A stretch of 64,000 nucleotides of DNA, taken from Vibrio pelagius (GTDB taxonomy: Bacteria > Pseudomonadota > Gammaproteobacteria > Enterobacterales > Vibrionaceae). Made by a program: the position numbers and the translations under genes. The DNA lies in assembly GCF_024347575.1 (NCBI RefSeq), contig NZ_AP025503.1, positions 2,046,001-2,110,000 of the forward strand, read 5' to 3'. Below, one piece after another: positions 1-12,829 of the stretch (within the stretch, counting starts at the first letter, position 1; the number at the start of each line of letters is the position of its first letter). The notes beneath the pieces were generated by a model. It was given only the letters and a program-made list of their open reading frames with translations. It did no database searches and had not been told where the DNA came from.

Positions 1-638
1 CCGGCGGGATGCGTATCTATCATCCAGAGTTTCTAAAACAGGTGAGAGGACTGTGTGATGAATTCGGTGTGCTGTTAATTCTTGACGAAATTGCCACAGG
101 CTTTGGCCGCACGGGTAAGCTGTTTGCCTGTGAGCATGCCGATATTCAACCGGACATTCTATGTGTCGGCAAAGCACTGACTGGGGGGTATATGACCCTT
201 TCCGCAACGCTTGCAAGCAAAGAGGTTGCTGATACTGTGTGTGGCGGTGAAGCCGGATGTTTTATGCACGGTCCTACCTTCATGGGCAACCCACTCGCGT
301 GTGCCGTTGGTGCCGCAAGTCTTGGGTTAATCGAACAAGGTGATTGGCAGTTACAGACGAAACAGATCGAATCACTTTTCTCAGAGCTGCTTCCAAAACT
401 CAAACAACATGAGTTGGTCAAAGACGTTCGTTGGTTGGGCGCGATCGGTGTCGTGGAGACTCACACACCCGTTGATATGGAAGCAATACAAGCCCACTTT
501 GTTGAACAAGGGGTGTGGATCCGACCTTTCGGGAAACTGATTTATATGATGCCTCCATTTATCAGCGAATCGCATCATATCGAGAAATTAGTCACCGCCA
601 TTGATAGTGCACTCCAACGACCAGAGTGTTTTCAATAA
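1..638 (+). CDS. bioA: Adenosylmethionine-8-amino-7-oxononanoate aminotransferase, 3' part (truncated by window edge)
   Basis: Class III PLP-dependent aminotransferase of biotin synthesis: it moves an amino group from S-adenosylmethionine to 7-keto-8-aminopelargonate, giving 7,8-diaminopelargonate in the cytoplasm. The reading frame is open from base 3, so the gene begins before the window; about the last 211 residues are here, roughly half of a usual 420-430 aa BioA. Visible landmarks are [14 protein letters not shown] (aspartate that binds the PLP pyridine nitrogen), [12 protein letters not shown] (Schiff-base lysine) and [14 protein letters not shown]. It ends in a convergent arrangement with serS and shares a bidirectional terminator with it. 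In Vibrio the bioBFCD genes usually lie divergently on the other side of bioA; that would be outside this window. Identification is strong; start unseen. Confidence 0.93.
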   Translation, partial: GGMRIYHPEFLKQVRGLCDEFGVLLILDEIATGFGRTGKLFACEHADIQPDILCVGKALTGGYMTLSATLASKEVADTVCGGEAGCFMHGPTFMGNPLACAVGAASLGLIEQGDWQLQTKQIESLFSELLPKLKQHELVKDVRWLGAIGVVETHTPVDMEAIQAHFVEQGVWIRPFGKLIYMMPPFISESHHIEKLVTAIDSALQRPECFQ

Positions 639-677
639 CCTAACAACTTTTAACAATGGTTAGATTCAGGCAATAAA

Positions 678-701
678 AAACCCAGCGCGCAGGCTGGGTT
701 T
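678..701. terminator. Bidirectional rho-independent terminator between bioA and serS
   Basis: Nine-base-pair stem AAACCCAGC / GCTGGGTTT (678-686 with 693-701) around a six-base loop, preceded by an A run on the plus strand. It can serve serS (minus) and, less strongly, bioA (plus). Confidence 0.8.
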
Positions 702-720
702 CAATTCAAAGGTTAAATCA

Positions 721-2043
<1,323 letters not shown>

Positions 2044-2100
2044 TTAGTTATTTGAATATTCAGTAGCTTGACCACTGAAACACCACTAAACCGCCAAAAC

Positions 2101-2123
2101 TGATGATTATTTCATCATTTTTT
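2101..2123. other. Small hairpin in the rarA-serS gap
   Basis: TGATGA / TCATCA stem (2101-2106 with 2112-2117) followed by six T on the plus strand. No plus-strand gene ends here; on the minus strand the following bases are only weakly T-rich. It may be a weak rarA terminator or chance. Confidence 0.25.
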
Positions 2124-2171
2124 AACGATTTAATCTGAATTTTATGACTAGGTTAAGATATCCAAAAAAGG

Positions 2172-3521
2172 CTACTTTTCATAGCGTTTTTGTGGGCTTT
2201 TTGCGTCCAAATCCGCCAGATAATCTAGCTTCTCACCAATCTTGGTCTCTAAGCCTCGTTTTGTTGGGAAATAGTACTGACGCTCACCCATTTCTGGTGG
2301 CAGATACTTTTCCCCTGCTGCGTAGGCCCCAGGTTCGTCATGAGCATAACGGTATTCTTGCCCATAGCCCATGTCCTTCATCAAACTTGTTGGCGCATTT
2401 CTTAAGTGATGAGGCACTTCGTACTCAGGTAAGTTATGTGCATCGGTAAGTGCTTGCTTCCAGGCAGTGTAGACAGCGTTACTCTTTGGTGCACAAGCAA
2501 GGTAGACAACCGCTTGAGCAATCGCTCGTTCGCCTTCTGCAGGACCAATACGAGTAAAGCAATCCCAAGCCGAGATCGCAACCTGCATGGCTCTTGGGTC
2601 AGCGTTACCGATATCTTCAGATGCAATCGCCAACAGACGTCTCACGATGTACAAAGGGTCACAGCCAGCAGCAATCATACGAGCCGACCAATACAACGCA
2701 GCATCTGGGTTTGAACCACGAATGGACTTATGCACTGCTGAAATCAAGTCGTACCAAATGTCGCCTTTGTTATCAAAGCGAGCCACCTTCTCACCAGCGA
2801 CTTCTGCTAGCAATTGAAGCGTAATTGACTTGCGGCCTTGCTCATCATCCTCAGCCATATCGTAAAGTAGCTCAAGATAGTTGAGTGACATGCGCGCATC
2901 GCCATTCACTAACTCAGCTAAACGATCTAATACGTTGTCTGCAAAGTGGGCACTTACATCACCTAGACCACGCTGTTTATCTTCAATGGCTTGGCGAATG
3001 ACAAGAGAGATATCATCAGTATTGAGAGAAGTCAGTTTGTAGACACGCGCACGTGATAACAGTGCATTGTTGAGCTCAAAAGACGGGTTTTCGGTTGTCG
3101 CTCCAATAAAGGTAACGGTGCCATCTTCGATATGTGGTAAAAACGCATCTTGTTGGCTTTTGTTGAACCTGTGCACCTCATCCACAAACAAAATAGTTCG
3201 ACGACCCGCTTGCTTGTTCTCACGAGCTTTATCAATCGCTACGCGAATGTCTTTCACACCCGAAGTCACCGCTGACACTCGCTCGACTTCAGCATTGGCA
3301 TAATTCGCCGCCACCTCAGCTAACGTCGTCTTTCCGGTACCCGGTGGCCCCCATAAGATCATGGAGTGAATATGCCCAGCTTCGAGCGCTCGACGCAGAG
3401 GTTTACCGGGTCCCAGAATATGCTGTTGACCGATGTATTGCTCGACGGTTTCTGGTCTCATACGAGCAGCAAGGGGACGAAAATCTTCGTCCCCCGAAAA
3501 GTCTAAACTGTAGTTACTCAA
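2172..3521 (-). CDS. rarA: Replication-associated recombination protein A (AAA+ ATPase)
   Basis: RarA/MgsA is an AAA+ ATPase related to clamp loaders (eukaryotic WRNIP1/Mgs1 family); it acts at stalled replication forks and interacts with SSB. The 449 aa are typical. Walker A GPPGTGKT lies at residues 58-65 and Walker [10 protein letters not shown] at about 111-119; sensor 1 is in [11 protein letters not shown]. The C-terminal half carries the tetramerisation region ([25 protein letters not shown]). Upstream lolA is 43 bp away on the same strand, so lolA-rarA is probably one transcript, an order common in gammaproteobacteria. Confidence 0.97.
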   Translation of the reverse strand: MSNYSLDFSGDEDFRPLAARMRPETVEQYIGQQHILGPGKPLRRALEAGHIHSMILWGPPGTGKTTLAEVAANYANAEVERVSAVTSGVKDIRVAIDKARENKQAGRRTILFVDEVHRFNKSQQDAFLPHIEDGTVTFIGATTENPSFELNNALLSRARVYKLTSLNTDDISLVIRQAIEDKQRGLGDVSAHFADNVLDRLAELVNGDARMSLNYLELLYDMAEDDEQGRKSITLQLLAEVAGEKVARFDNKGDIWYDLISAVHKSIRGSNPDAALYWSARMIAAGCDPLYIVRRLLAIASEDIGNADPRAMQVAISAWDCFTRIGPAEGERAIAQAVVYLACAPKSNAVYTAWKQALTDAHNLPEYEVPHHLRNAPTSLMKDMGYGQEYRYAHDEPGAYAAGEKYLPPEMGERQYYFPTKRGLETKIGEKLDYLADLDAKSPQKRYEK

Positions 3522-3564
3522 TGGCTATCTCTTGATTCGCGATTAAATGGACGACACTAAAGAA

Positions 3565-4161
3565 TCAGTTTCTTTGGTCGTCAACTTCGACACCCTCTGG
3601 GGCGACGAAAGTAAAACGATCACTGCTTGGCTTACCAAGTTCAACATTACTGAATGTGAACTCACCTTTTTGACCGTCCTGCTCAATGACATTAAAGCCT
3701 TGAACGATGCCTTTGTCGTTGATCTGAATTTGGAAATCTCCTTGATTCGAATCAACAGCCGTTGGCTTGAGTGTAAATTGGTTACCTGATTGGGTTACAT
3801 CGTAGTTATCCCAATCGCTCTGCTGGTTACGAGTCAGCAATACAAATGGCGTTTGCGCGGTTGCTTGTTCTTGCCAATAGATACTGACTTGCTCAATAAA
3901 TGGGCTGTAGTACCAAAGGCTTTGACCATCAGAGACCAATAGGTTTTCATCTGGGAAGGTGGTTTCCCAGCGGAATAGGCTTGGGCGTGCAATTTCTACT
4001 GTACCCTCTCCTTCCATGACAACATCGCCATCAGGGCTTGTGACAACCTGTTTGAAATCGGCACTAAAACCTGCGTTTAGCGCGAGTCGGTTGCTCAGTT
4101 CTTCCTTCGGTGAAGCGAAAACGGAAAAACTCATAAATAGAAGTGCGAGTGCTTTTTTCAT
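3565..4161 (-). CDS. lolA: Outer-membrane lipoprotein carrier protein LolA
   Basis: Periplasmic chaperone that takes mature lipoproteins from the LolCDE complex and delivers them to LolB at the outer membrane. It is 198 aa with a signal peptide ([16 protein letters not shown], predicted cleavage before SPK), so the mature protein is about 182 aa, typical for LolA. The family signatures are the hydrophobic beta-barrel half with [19 protein letters not shown] and [13 protein letters not shown]. Its partner exporter genes lolC, lolD and lolE are in the same window at 37169-40318. It follows ftsK by about 83 bp and precedes rarA. Confidence 0.97.
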   Translation of the reverse strand: MKKALALLFMSFSVFASPKEELSNRLALNAGFSADFKQVVTSPDGDVVMEGEGTVEIARPSLFRWETTFPDENLLVSDGQSLWYYSPFIEQVSIYWQEQATAQTPFVLLTRNQQSDWDNYDVTQSGNQFTLKPTAVDSNQGDFQIQINDKGIVQGFNVIEQDGQKGEFTFSNVELGKPSSDRFTFVAPEGVEVDDQRN

Positions 4162-4244
4162 TAATTATCCTGTTACAAGGTAAATCGGCCATAAAGCTAT
4201 GACCGATCATTAAGGGTTGAGTTCCTATCTACGCAATTAAGCGA

Positions 4245-7200
4245 TTACTCTTTCGGCGGCGCTGGCGCTAATACTTCACGGTTACCATTGTGCCCTGGTG
4301 GGCTCACAATACCTTGAGCTTCTAACTGCTCAACAATACGAGCGGCACGGTTATAACCGATCTTAAATCGACGCTGAACACCCGACACCGAACCACGACG
4401 TGACTGAACCACATGCTCAACAACCTGATCAAACAGCGAGTCAACGTCTTCATCACCTTCCATCTTCTCGCCCGGAAGCAGAGTTTCTGGGGTCTGTTCG
4501 CCGTTGGTAATCTCATCGATGTAGTTTGGCTTACCACGCGCTTTCCAGTCGTTAACGACAGCATGTACATCATCATCCGATGCGAATGCACCGTGGACAC
4601 GAATGGTATGACTTGAACCAGGTGGTAAGTAAAGCATATCACCCATACCCAGTAGTGATTCCGCACCACCTTGATCCAAGATAGTACGAGAGTCCGTTTT
4701 CGTCGATACGGTGAACGCAACACGAGTTGGGATATTCGCTTTAATCAAACCGGTGATTACATCAACCGAAGGGCGCTGTGTTGCAAGAATCAAGTGAATA
4801 CCCGCTGCACGCGCTTTTTGTGCGAGACGTGCAATCAATTCTTCAACTTTCTTACCCACGACCATCATTAAGTCGGCAAATTCGTCAACAACGACAACGA
4901 TATAAGGCAGTTTTTCAAGTAATGGAGGCTCAGGGTCCATACTATCGCCAGCTTGCCACAATGGATCATGAATTGGGTGCCCTGCTTCCGCCGCCATTTT
5001 CAGCTTATCGTTGTAGCCTTTAATGTTGCGTACGCCTAACGCTGACATTAGCTTATAACGTCGCTCCATCTCTCCCACACACCAGCGCAGTGCATTAGAC
5101 GCATCTTTCATGTCGGTAACCACTTCTGACAATAGATGTGGGATACCTTCATAGATAGATAGCTCAAGCATTTTCGGGTCGATCATAATGAAGCGCAGAT
5201 CTTCAGGCGTTGCCTTATACAACATACTCAAAATCATTACGTTTACACCCACAGACTTACCAGAACCAGTCGTACCTGCCACCAGCACGTGAGGCATTTT
5301 GGCGATATCAGCAATAACCGCTTCACCCGCGATGTCTTGACCCATCACGACCGTTGTTGGTGATTTAGCATCAATAAACTGCTGGCTACCCACCACGTCA
5401 GAGAAGAAGACGGTTTGGCGACTCATATTTGGCAGCTCCAGACCTACATAGGGTTTACCCGGAATAACTTCTACGACACGGACAGCCATCGCAGACAATG
5501 AACGTGCCAAGTCCATCGATAGACTTGAGATTCGACTCACTTTCACACCCGGTGCAAGGTCAAGCTCGAATCGAGTAATCACAGGGCCTGGGAAGATATC
5601 CACCACTTCAGCTTTGATTTTATAGTCAGCGAGCTTTGACTCAACCAGACGAGCAATATCTTCTAGAGCATCGCGATCAATAAAGTTGTCACGCTTTTCA
5701 GGGTGGTAAAGTAGCTCTAAAGTCGGCATCGGAGACGTTGGTTTAGGAAGATTCGGCTCTTTTTGAACCAAGAATGGATTCTGCGCTGCCGCCATATTCG
5801 CTTGCGCTTCAGAAACAATATTCTGGAACGCGGCGACATCTTGGTCTGGATGTGCAGGCTCTTCTTCCGTTACTTCTTCCCAAGGCAGGTCAATCGCCTG
5901 CTCTTCAACTTTCTCTACTTCAGTATCCGTTTCGTTCCAATGACTTTCGTCAATACTAGATTCTTGACGAGGTGTCTCTTCAAAAGCCGTTTCTTCAGCC
6001 ATCTCATGATCAACAGCGGGTTGTTCAATGAACATAGGTTCTGGCACAACCTCTGGCTCTGGGTCCGAAGTAAATGAGACTGGTTCATTGTTCTGAACGG
6101 GCTCTACATCAAATCTTGATTCTTGTTCAACAACAGGCTCTGGCGCAACCTGAGGCTCCACTGGCTGCTCTTGCATATATTCTTGATAAGCCGCTTGTGA
6201 ATGATGAGCTTCTGTTTGCACTTGCTCGGCTAGATCGTCTTCATCCATCGCTGCATGTTCTAGCTGCTCAATAGTCGCATTCAATTGCTTAGAACGTTCT
6301 ACACCTTCTTCCAATGGTTCTTCCGGTGCGTGATAAGTTGGCTGAGGCTTTTCAGCAGGTTTTACAGCAGATGACTTAACCGCAGCTTCAGGTTCTTTTT
6401 CAGGCATATGGATATTGAAGTGGCGCTTAGGCTCTTCTGCCACTGGCATTTCAACTTCTGGCTCAGCGGTTGCCGAGAAGTGTAGACTCGGATCGCTCGT
6501 CAGTGGGTCATTGGTTTCTTCAATCTCTTCAGCAACACCCTCAACTGGCGAATTCGACGGCGCAGTGTGCAACTCATCGTGCTGTTCGGTTTCCTTAAGT
6601 TCTGGCTCCATCACCTCTTGGTCATGACCGCGCATTTTATTCACAAGAGCTGTAAATAGATGAATCGCAGTATTTCCGAGCCACTCAACAATACTGAGCC
6701 ATGAGATCCCTGTAAGGAGGGTAAAACCAGCGCCCCACAGGAATAGCAGAACAAGCGTTGACCCTAGAATATTCAGAGTAGGTAACGCTAGACTGGTCAT
6801 CACGTCACCAATCACACCACCTGATGAAAAGTACCAGATATCGTCAAAGTTGATATCTGCCAAGCCACAGCTGGTTAATAGAAGAATCGTGAGGCCAAGT
6901 AAACGCGTGCCCCACAACATAAAGTCGATGGTTTCATCTTCATCACGCTTACGGAACAGCACCCACGCCGCTAACGTAACAAGAATAGGCAAAGGATAAG
7001 CTAGAGAACCAAAGATAAAAAACAGTGTATCTGCCAACCAAGCACCAACATAGCCGCCTGCGTTTTGTATCTCTCCACCCCAAGCCGTTTGAGACCAAGA
7101 TGGATCTGCAGGATTAAAAGTCAGCAGTGCGACGGCAAGGAGAATTGAAAACAGCACACCCAGAATCAGGCTGCACTCTTTTAAACGTTGGGTACCCGTC

Positions 7201-7271
7201 AAACGAGAAGACTGAGGCTCTTCACTCGTTTTGATGATTGTTTCGACTTTGTTGCCGCTCTCTTTGAACAT
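4245..7271 (-). CDS. ftsK: DNA translocase FtsK
   Basis: Septum-anchored DNA pump that clears chromosome termini from the division site and activates XerCD at dif. At 1008 aa it is shorter than the E. coli protein (about 1330) but usual for Vibrio, because the linker is short. Residues about 30-220 hold four membrane segments; about 220-500 form an acidic, Pro/Glu/Gln-rich linker; the rest is the RecA-like motor with Walker A GTTGSGKS and Walker [14 protein letters not shown]. The last 65 residues are the winged-helix gamma domain that reads KOPS ([23 protein letters not shown]). The gene lies between lrp and lolA on the minus strand. The ribosome-binding site before the chosen ATG is weak. 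Confidence 0.97.
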   Translation of the reverse strand: MFKESGNKVETIIKTSEEPQSSRLTGTQRLKECSLILGVLFSILLAVALLTFNPADPSWSQTAWGGEIQNAGGYVGAWLADTLFFIFGSLAYPLPILVTLAAWVLFRKRDEDETIDFMLWGTRLLGLTILLLTSCGLADINFDDIWYFSSGGVIGDVMTSLALPTLNILGSTLVLLFLWGAGFTLLTGISWLSIVEWLGNTAIHLFTALVNKMRGHDQEVMEPELKETEQHDELHTAPSNSPVEGVAEEIEETNDPLTSDPSLHFSATAEPEVEMPVAEEPKRHFNIHMPEKEPEAAVKSSAVKPAEKPQPTYHAPEEPLEEGVERSKQLNATIEQLEHAAMDEDDLAEQVQTEAHHSQAAYQEYMQEQPVEPQVAPEPVVEQESRFDVEPVQNNEPVSFTSDPEPEVVPEPMFIEQPAVDHEMAEETAFEETPRQESSIDESHWNETDTEVEKVEEQAIDLPWEEVTEEEPAHPDQDVAAFQNIVSEAQANMAAAQNPFLVQKEPNLPKPTSPMPTLELLYHPEKRDNFIDRDALEDIARLVESKLADYKIKAEVVDIFPGPVITRFELDLAPGVKVSRISSLSMDLARSLSAMAVRVVEVIPGKPYVGLELPNMSRQTVFFSDVVGSQQFIDAKSPTTVVMGQDIAGEAVIADIAKMPHVLVAGTTGSGKSVGVNVMILSMLYKATPEDLRFIMIDPKMLELSIYEGIPHLLSEVVTDMKDASNALRWCVGEMERRYKLMSALGVRNIKGYNDKLKMAAEAGHPIHDPLWQAGDSMDPEPPLLEKLPYIVVVVDEFADLMMVVGKKVEELIARLAQKARAAGIHLILATQRPSVDVITGLIKANIPTRVAFTVSTKTDSRTILDQGGAESLLGMGDMLYLPPGSSHTIRVHGAFASDDDVHAVVNDWKARGKPNYIDEITNGEQTPETLLPGEKMEGDEDVDSLFDQVVEHVVQSRRGSVSGVQRRFKIGYNRAARIVEQLEAQGIVSPPGHNGNREVLAPAPPKE

Positions 7272-7348
7272 AAACCAGCTTTATAAATATGTTTGATAAA
7301 AACTACTGTTGATTTAACCATATCAAACGGAAAAACCCAATTCCAGAA

Positions 7349-7384
7349 AGCAAGAAAGCGGAAACTAAGTTCCGCTTTCTTGCT
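7349..7384. terminator. Hairpin between lrp and ftsK
   Basis: Perfect 15-bp inverted repeat AGCAAGAAAGCGGAA / TTCCGCTTTCTTGCT (7349-7363 with 7370-7384) with a six-base loop, just after the lrp stop codon. There is no strong T run directly behind it on the minus strand, so termination is likely but not textbook. Confidence 0.6.
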
Positions 7385-7400
7385 GTTCGACCATTGATGA

Positions 7401-7896
7401 CTAACGAGTTTTAATCACCAGCTGGTTGGTTTGTTTCACTTCTTCCATTACCACGTAGGTACGAGTGTCGTTCACGCCAGGTAAACGCAGCAGCGTATCA
7501 CCTAGAAGTTTACGGTAAGCACCCATATCCGATACACGTGTTTTTAGAAGATAGTCAAAGTCACCCGACACTAAATGACACTCTTGGATGTCGTCTAGCT
7601 TTTGAACGGCAGTGTTAAATTGTTCAAATACATCTGGCGCACCCGCGGTTCAATGTAATTTCAACAAACACCAATAGTGATGCATCTAAGTACTGAGGAT
7701 TAAGCAGCGCTGTATACCCTGTAATGTACCCTTGACGCTCCAAACGACGAACACGTTCCAAACACGGAGTCGGAGAAAGACCCACACGTTTTGAAAGTTC
7801 AACGTTCGAAATTCGACCGTCTTTTTGCAACTCATTAAGAATGTTGCGGTCGATACGGTCTAGTTCCTTGGACGGCTTCTTATAGTTGTCTGCCAT
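7401..7896 (-). pseudogene. lrp: Leucine-responsive regulatory protein, frameshifted
   Basis: Lrp is the global feast/famine transcription factor (Lrp/AsnC family). From the ATG at 7896 the frame encodes the N-terminal helix-turn-helix (DRIDRNILNELQKDGRISNVELSKRVGLS) and the start of the RAM/effector domain up to ITLNRG (about residue 84), then reads CARCI and stops at 7624. If one base of the CCC run at 7642-7644 is removed, the frame continues as APDVFEQFNTAV... through SGDFDYLL to a TAG at 7401-7403. The restored protein has exactly 164 codons, the standard Lrp length, with no other lesion. So a one-base insertion truncates the protein to 90 aa, keeping DNA binding but losing most of the oligomerisation and leucine-sensing domain. 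It could be a real mutation or a sequencing error. It is divergent from ald, a typical Lrp-type target. Confidence 0.93.
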
Positions 7897-8070
7897 TTTT
7901 TATTCCACCTTATTACTTCCTTGCAAAAAAATATACTACAACTTTTTAATATTCAGTATCAAATTTTATTTAAACATAACTATACTAGATATTAATTCGA
8001 CAGAATTACCCTACAAACAGTTAATACAACTACTATAGATTATACAACCAAAATAAAATGAGGATTCAGG

Positions 8071-9195
8071 ATGATTATTGGCGTACCTAAGGAAATCAAA
8101 AACCACGAGTACCGCGTTGGTATGATCCCAGCTAGCGTGAGAGAACTAATCTCACATGGTCACCAAGTTTTTGTTGAAACCAATGCCGGTAATGGTATCG
8201 GTTTTTCAGACGATGATTACATCGCTGTAGGCGCATCCATTCTTCCTACTGCTGCTGACGTATTCGCGAAAGCAGATATGATTGTAAAGGTTAAAGAACC
8301 TCAAGCTGTCGAGCGAGCTATGCTTCGCGAAGGGCAAATATTATTTACTTATTTACACCTTGCACCAGATTTTCCACAAACTGAAGAGCTTATCAAGAGC
8401 AAAGCTGTCTGCGTAGCCTATGAGACTGTAACAGATAATATGGGTCGCTTGCCACTATTAGCACCAATGTCTGAAGTTGCAGGTCGCATGTCTATTCAAG
8501 CGGGTGCACAAACTCTTGAGAAATCTCACGGCGGTCGTGGTCTTCTACTTGGCGGTGTTCCGGGTGTTGAGCCAGCAAAAGTTGTTGTTGTCGGCGGCGG
8601 CGTAGTGGGCGCTAACGCAGCTCGTATGGCTGTTGGCCTACGTGCAGACGTCACTATCCTAGACCGTAACGTTGATACACTTCGTCGCCTAGATGAAGAG
8701 TTCCAAGGTCGCGCTAAAGTGGTTTACTCTACTGAAGACGCTATCGAGAAGCACGTTCTAGAAGCTGACCTAGTTATCGGTGCCGTACTAATTCCAGGCG
8801 CAGCTGCTCCTAAACTAGTGACTAAAGAGCACATCGCTAAGATGAAGCCAGGCGCAGCAGTGGTAGACGTAGCAATCGACCAGGGCGGCTGTTTCGAGAC
8901 TTCTCACGCAACAACACACGCAGAACCAACTTACATCGTTGACGACGTTGTTCACTACTGTGTTGCTAACATGCCAGGTGCCGTTGCTCGCACTTCAACA
9001 TTCGCGCTAAACAATGCAACACTTCCTTACATTGTTAAACTAGCGAACAAAGGTTACCGTGAAGCACTTCTAGCGGACAAAGGTTTCCTAGAAGGTCTAA
9101 ACGTTATCCACGGTAAAGTAACTTGCAAAGAAGTTGCAGAAAGCTTTGACCTAGAATACGTAGACCCAGCTGAAGCTATCGCAATGTTCAATTAA
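8071..9195 (+). CDS. ald: Alanine dehydrogenase
   Basis: NAD-dependent L-alanine dehydrogenase: reversible oxidative deamination of L-alanine to pyruvate and ammonia, used in alanine catabolism or ammonium assimilation. It is 374 aa, the normal length. The substrate/catalytic residues known from the family are in place: Arg15, Lys75 and His96, with an aspartate in [10 protein letters not shown] near 270. The NAD-binding Rossmann fingerprint [16 protein letters not shown] starts at residue 171. A good ribosome-binding site (GAGGATTCAGG) precedes the ATG. The gene is divergent from lrp across 174 bp of AT-rich DNA. Lrp/AsnC proteins often control ald in bacteria, so the lrp frameshift next door may alter its expression (inference). 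Confidence 0.97.
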   Translation: MIIGVPKEIKNHEYRVGMIPASVRELISHGHQVFVETNAGNGIGFSDDDYIAVGASILPTAADVFAKADMIVKVKEPQAVERAMLREGQILFTYLHLAPDFPQTEELIKSKAVCVAYETVTDNMGRLPLLAPMSEVAGRMSIQAGAQTLEKSHGGRGLLLGGVPGVEPAKVVVVGGGVVGANAARMAVGLRADVTILDRNVDTLRRLDEEFQGRAKVVYSTEDAIEKHVLEADLVIGAVLIPGAAAPKLVTKEHIAKMKPGAAVVDVAIDQGGCFETSHATTHAEPTYIVDDVVHYCVANMPGAVARTSTFALNNATLPYIVKLANKGYREALLADKGFLEGLNVIHGKVTCKEVAESFDLEYVDPAEAIAMFN

Positions 9196-9231
9196 GAACC
9201 TGTATAGACAGTTTTGACTGACTAGCAATGT

Positions 9232-9267
9232 AAAAGCCAGCTTGATTCTTTTCAAGCTGGCTTTTTT
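9232..9267 (+). terminator. Rho-independent terminator of ald
   Basis: Stem AAAAGCCAGCTTGA / TCAAGCTGGCTTTT (9232-9245 with 9252-9265), six-base loop, then T. The A-rich left arm means it can also work for the minus-strand methyltransferase gene. Confidence 0.9.
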
Positions 9268-9303
9268 ATATCTTATAGCTTGCAGCGCTAGTTGGCGCCT
9301 ACT

Positions 9304-10506
9304 TTACCTATCAGACTTCCAACCTCGAATCAGAATGTTACGTGGTGTGATGTGTCTTTCGCAAAACTGTTCAACCGACGTTTGGTAGCCCTGCTCTTCT
9401 AGGTAAAGCGCCCTATCCAAAGTTAACCACATCTCCAGTGGTCTTCTAAACACTTGCTGTACCAAGCTGAGTCGCTCCATATTACAGAAAAGCTGCTCAC
9501 CTAACCTCCCATACAACTCAAAATCTAGCTCACTAGGTAAAGTGAGTTCTTTCTGCTTCGCTGCCCACCAGCAAAACGCTTCAAAGCCCTGAGACAACTC
9601 TGATTTTTTGATACTCGGAACTGGTAAATACTCTAGAACCCCAAGCTCACGCTTAATCAACTGGCTAAAGCCCAATCGAAAGCTCATCTCCAATTGACGA
9701 TGCCTCTTAACACGTTCTCCGCCAGTGACGGTTTCCTGCAATGGTATTCGCAGGTCGGATTTTGATAGAGAAAGTGGTGAAGACTGTGCCACTTTTGACA
9801 TGGCTTGATAGCGATCCGACTGAATCAGGTGGTAACAACACGGTGAGATCGTAACTGCAGGAAGCGAGTGGCTAACCACCTTATTGAGCAAAGTAACGTG
9901 AAGATCACCACAAGCGTGAAGCGCTACGGCATGTTGATTGTGGTTAAATACCTTATCGGAGTCCTCAGAGAAGGCGTTTCCTTGCACGAATTGCATCGGC
10001 AGCTGCTGCGCATCCGCAATCGCTTGGCCACTGTCACACAGCGATTGCTGCCATTCAAAGCTAGTCACTTGTTGCTTCGATTGTTGCGACAAAATCCGAC
10101 CAAGGAACCCCTTACCAGAACACCACTCAAGCCACTCTTTTCCTTTGTGATGATTCAATACCGCTTCACTCATTAACAAGATCTGCTCAAGCTTTCGGCC
10201 TGGAATTCCAGTGTCTGCTCCTTTAGGGAGATCTAACCCTTTTCTCTTCAATGTCGATAACTCCACAGTCTCAACGATTTGAAGTAACTCAGGAAAAAAT
10301 GCGTTCAACTCTTCAATTAGAGATGCTGGCTGTTCTTTAAACGCCAAGATCTGATCATGGTTAAGCGATTGTAGCCATGCAAATAAAGGTTGATTGTGGC
10401 TACGCCAAGGAAGCTCATCTTGTTGGCAAAGATGGAACGGCTCAGATCGCCAATAAACTTGGTGTTGATGAAGAAAGGAATCAAGAATTTGGAATTTGGA
10501 TTGCAT
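9304..10506 (-). CDS. SAM-dependent methyltransferase, function unassigned
   Basis: A 400-aa protein with a class I methyltransferase core: the SAM-binding loop is WLEWCSGKGFLGRIL, followed by an acidic strand end (TSFEWQ) and VALHACGDLHVTLL. The ISPCCYHL motif resembles the family of predicted methyltransferases with a conserved double-Cys segment (glutathione S-transferase-C-like/methyltransf_32 relatives). The substrate is unknown. The frame is open to an ATG at 10545, but I choose the ATG at 10506 because AGGGGG lies at a good distance before it and nothing similar precedes the upstream ATG. It stands alone between ald and cysB. Naming it further would be a guess. Confidence 0.8.
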   Translation of the reverse strand: MQSKFQILDSFLHQHQVYWRSEPFHLCQQDELPWRSHNQPLFAWLQSLNHDQILAFKEQPASLIEELNAFFPELLQIVETVELSTLKRKGLDLPKGADTGIPGRKLEQILLMSEAVLNHHKGKEWLEWCSGKGFLGRILSQQSKQQVTSFEWQQSLCDSGQAIADAQQLPMQFVQGNAFSEDSDKVFNHNQHAVALHACGDLHVTLLNKVVSHSLPAVTISPCCYHLIQSDRYQAMSKVAQSSPLSLSKSDLRIPLQETVTGGERVKRHRQLEMSFRLGFSQLIKRELGVLEYLPVPSIKKSELSQGFEAFCWWAAKQKELTLPSELDFELYGRLGEQLFCNMERLSLVQQVFRRPLEMWLTLDRALYLEEQGYQTSVEQFCERHITPRNILIRGWKSDR

Positions 10507-10580
10507 GCGGCCCCCTATAGTGGAGGGATTGTAGGTGGAAGCCATGCAAATAGAAAGTATTGGTGGACATCTGATAGTAA

Positions 10581-10606
10581 TCAGGCCTACTCAAAAGCAG
10601 GCCTGA
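10581..10606. terminator. Possible terminator after cysB
   Basis: Inverted repeat TCAGGCCT / AGGCCTGA (10581-10588 with 10599-10606) with a ten-base loop, 13 bp beyond the cysB stop codon. There is no T run on the minus strand, so the call is tentative. Confidence 0.4.
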
Positions 10607-10618
10607 ACAACATAGTAT

Positions 10619-11935
<1,317 letters not shown>

Positions 11936-12700
11936 ATGAATATTGGTTTAATTATTGCCTTAGTAGCCATTCTTTTGGTGTTGGTATTGGGCTACAACAT
12001 CATGCTTCAGTACAAAGTTAAGGTCGAAACAGCGAAGAAACAGGAATCTTCTCGTTATTTAACCATTATCGATGGAACGGAAGAACTGATTGGTAACGCG
12101 CATCACATGCCGTTTAGCCAAGACCTATTAGTGTGCTTAAACACACGCATCCTAGATTCGCTTGAAAACATGTATGAGTTGGATCCTAAAAACAAGCAAC
12201 TAGCCCAACGCATCGAGAGCGTGAAACAGCAGATCACTCAGCTTAAAGAGAACTATCAGGGTGGTGAAAGTACCGCTTTCCGCGTCCCAAGCAGCGACAA
12301 GCAAGCCATCATGATGCTTAAATTAGTCAAGCGTCTACGCGACACAATTCGCAGCGAACACAACAAGGGGCGTTTTGAAACTCAAGCGTACGTCGCAGAG
12401 AATGCTCGCCTCGAAACAATTCAAATTCGCATCAACATCGAAAACGTCATTAAACGTGCTAACGACTCCATTGCTCGCGGCCAACCTGGTACAGCAATTC
12501 AACTGCTGCGCAAAGGTATCGACGCACTGACCACGAAAAATGACCCATATTCAAATCAGGCTCGTGAGAAGTTACAAGAGATGCTGAATGAACTTGATCA
12601 GAAACGCCAAGATCGCAACGCTCAAGAACTTCAACAGATGGAGTCCAAAGAACGCGAAGACGATATGGATGCGCTATTTGGACAAAAGAAGAAGTGGTAA
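11936..12700 (+). CDS. Membrane-anchored coiled-coil protein of unknown function
   Basis: 254 aa. The first 20 residues form one strong membrane segment (IGLIIALVAILLVLVLGYNIML); the rest is hydrophilic, highly charged and largely helical, with coiled-coil-like stretches at about 85-105 (QLAQRIESVKQQITQLKENY) and 205-245 (REKLQEMLNELDQKRQDRNAQELQQMES). It probably has a cytoplasmic helical domain anchored in the inner membrane. The C terminus is DDMDALFGQKKKW. Similar Vibrio proteins are sometimes labelled DNA repair ATPase, but no Walker motif is present, so I do not use that name. The ribosome-binding site is weak. It is followed by its own terminator and then miaE. Confidence 0.85.
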   Translation: MNIGLIIALVAILLVLVLGYNIMLQYKVKVETAKKQESSRYLTIIDGTEELIGNAHHMPFSQDLLVCLNTRILDSLENMYELDPKNKQLAQRIESVKQQITQLKENYQGGESTAFRVPSSDKQAIMMLKLVKRLRDTIRSEHNKGRFETQAYVAENARLETIQIRINIENVIKRANDSIARGQPGTAIQLLRKGIDALTTKNDPYSNQAREKLQEMLNELDQKRQDRNAQELQQMESKEREDDMDALFGQKKKW

Positions 12701-12727
12701 TCCATCTCATCTAATACTGCTTCCCCT

Positions 12728-12753
12728 AAGGCTGCTTCACCGCGGCCTTTTTT
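12728..12753 (+). terminator. Rho-independent terminator after the coiled-coil protein gene
   Basis: Stem AAGGCTGC / GCGGCCTT (12728-12735 with 12742-12749, one T-G wobble) and six T. It separates this gene from miaE. Confidence 0.78.
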
Positions 12754-12829
12754 ACACCAAGAAAGCCTCTCCTAACCTTAATGTTCCTGTGGTAATATCT
12801 CGTTTTTCCAAAACTACTCAAGCTCTAGC

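Noticed and set aside
7624..7896. A natural short 90-aa Lrp-like protein
   Set aside because: The frame continues perfectly to a full 164-codon Lrp when one base is removed, so a frameshift explains it better than a short gene.
11936..12700. DNA repair ATPase label for the coiled-coil protein
   Set aside because: No Walker A or B motif is present.
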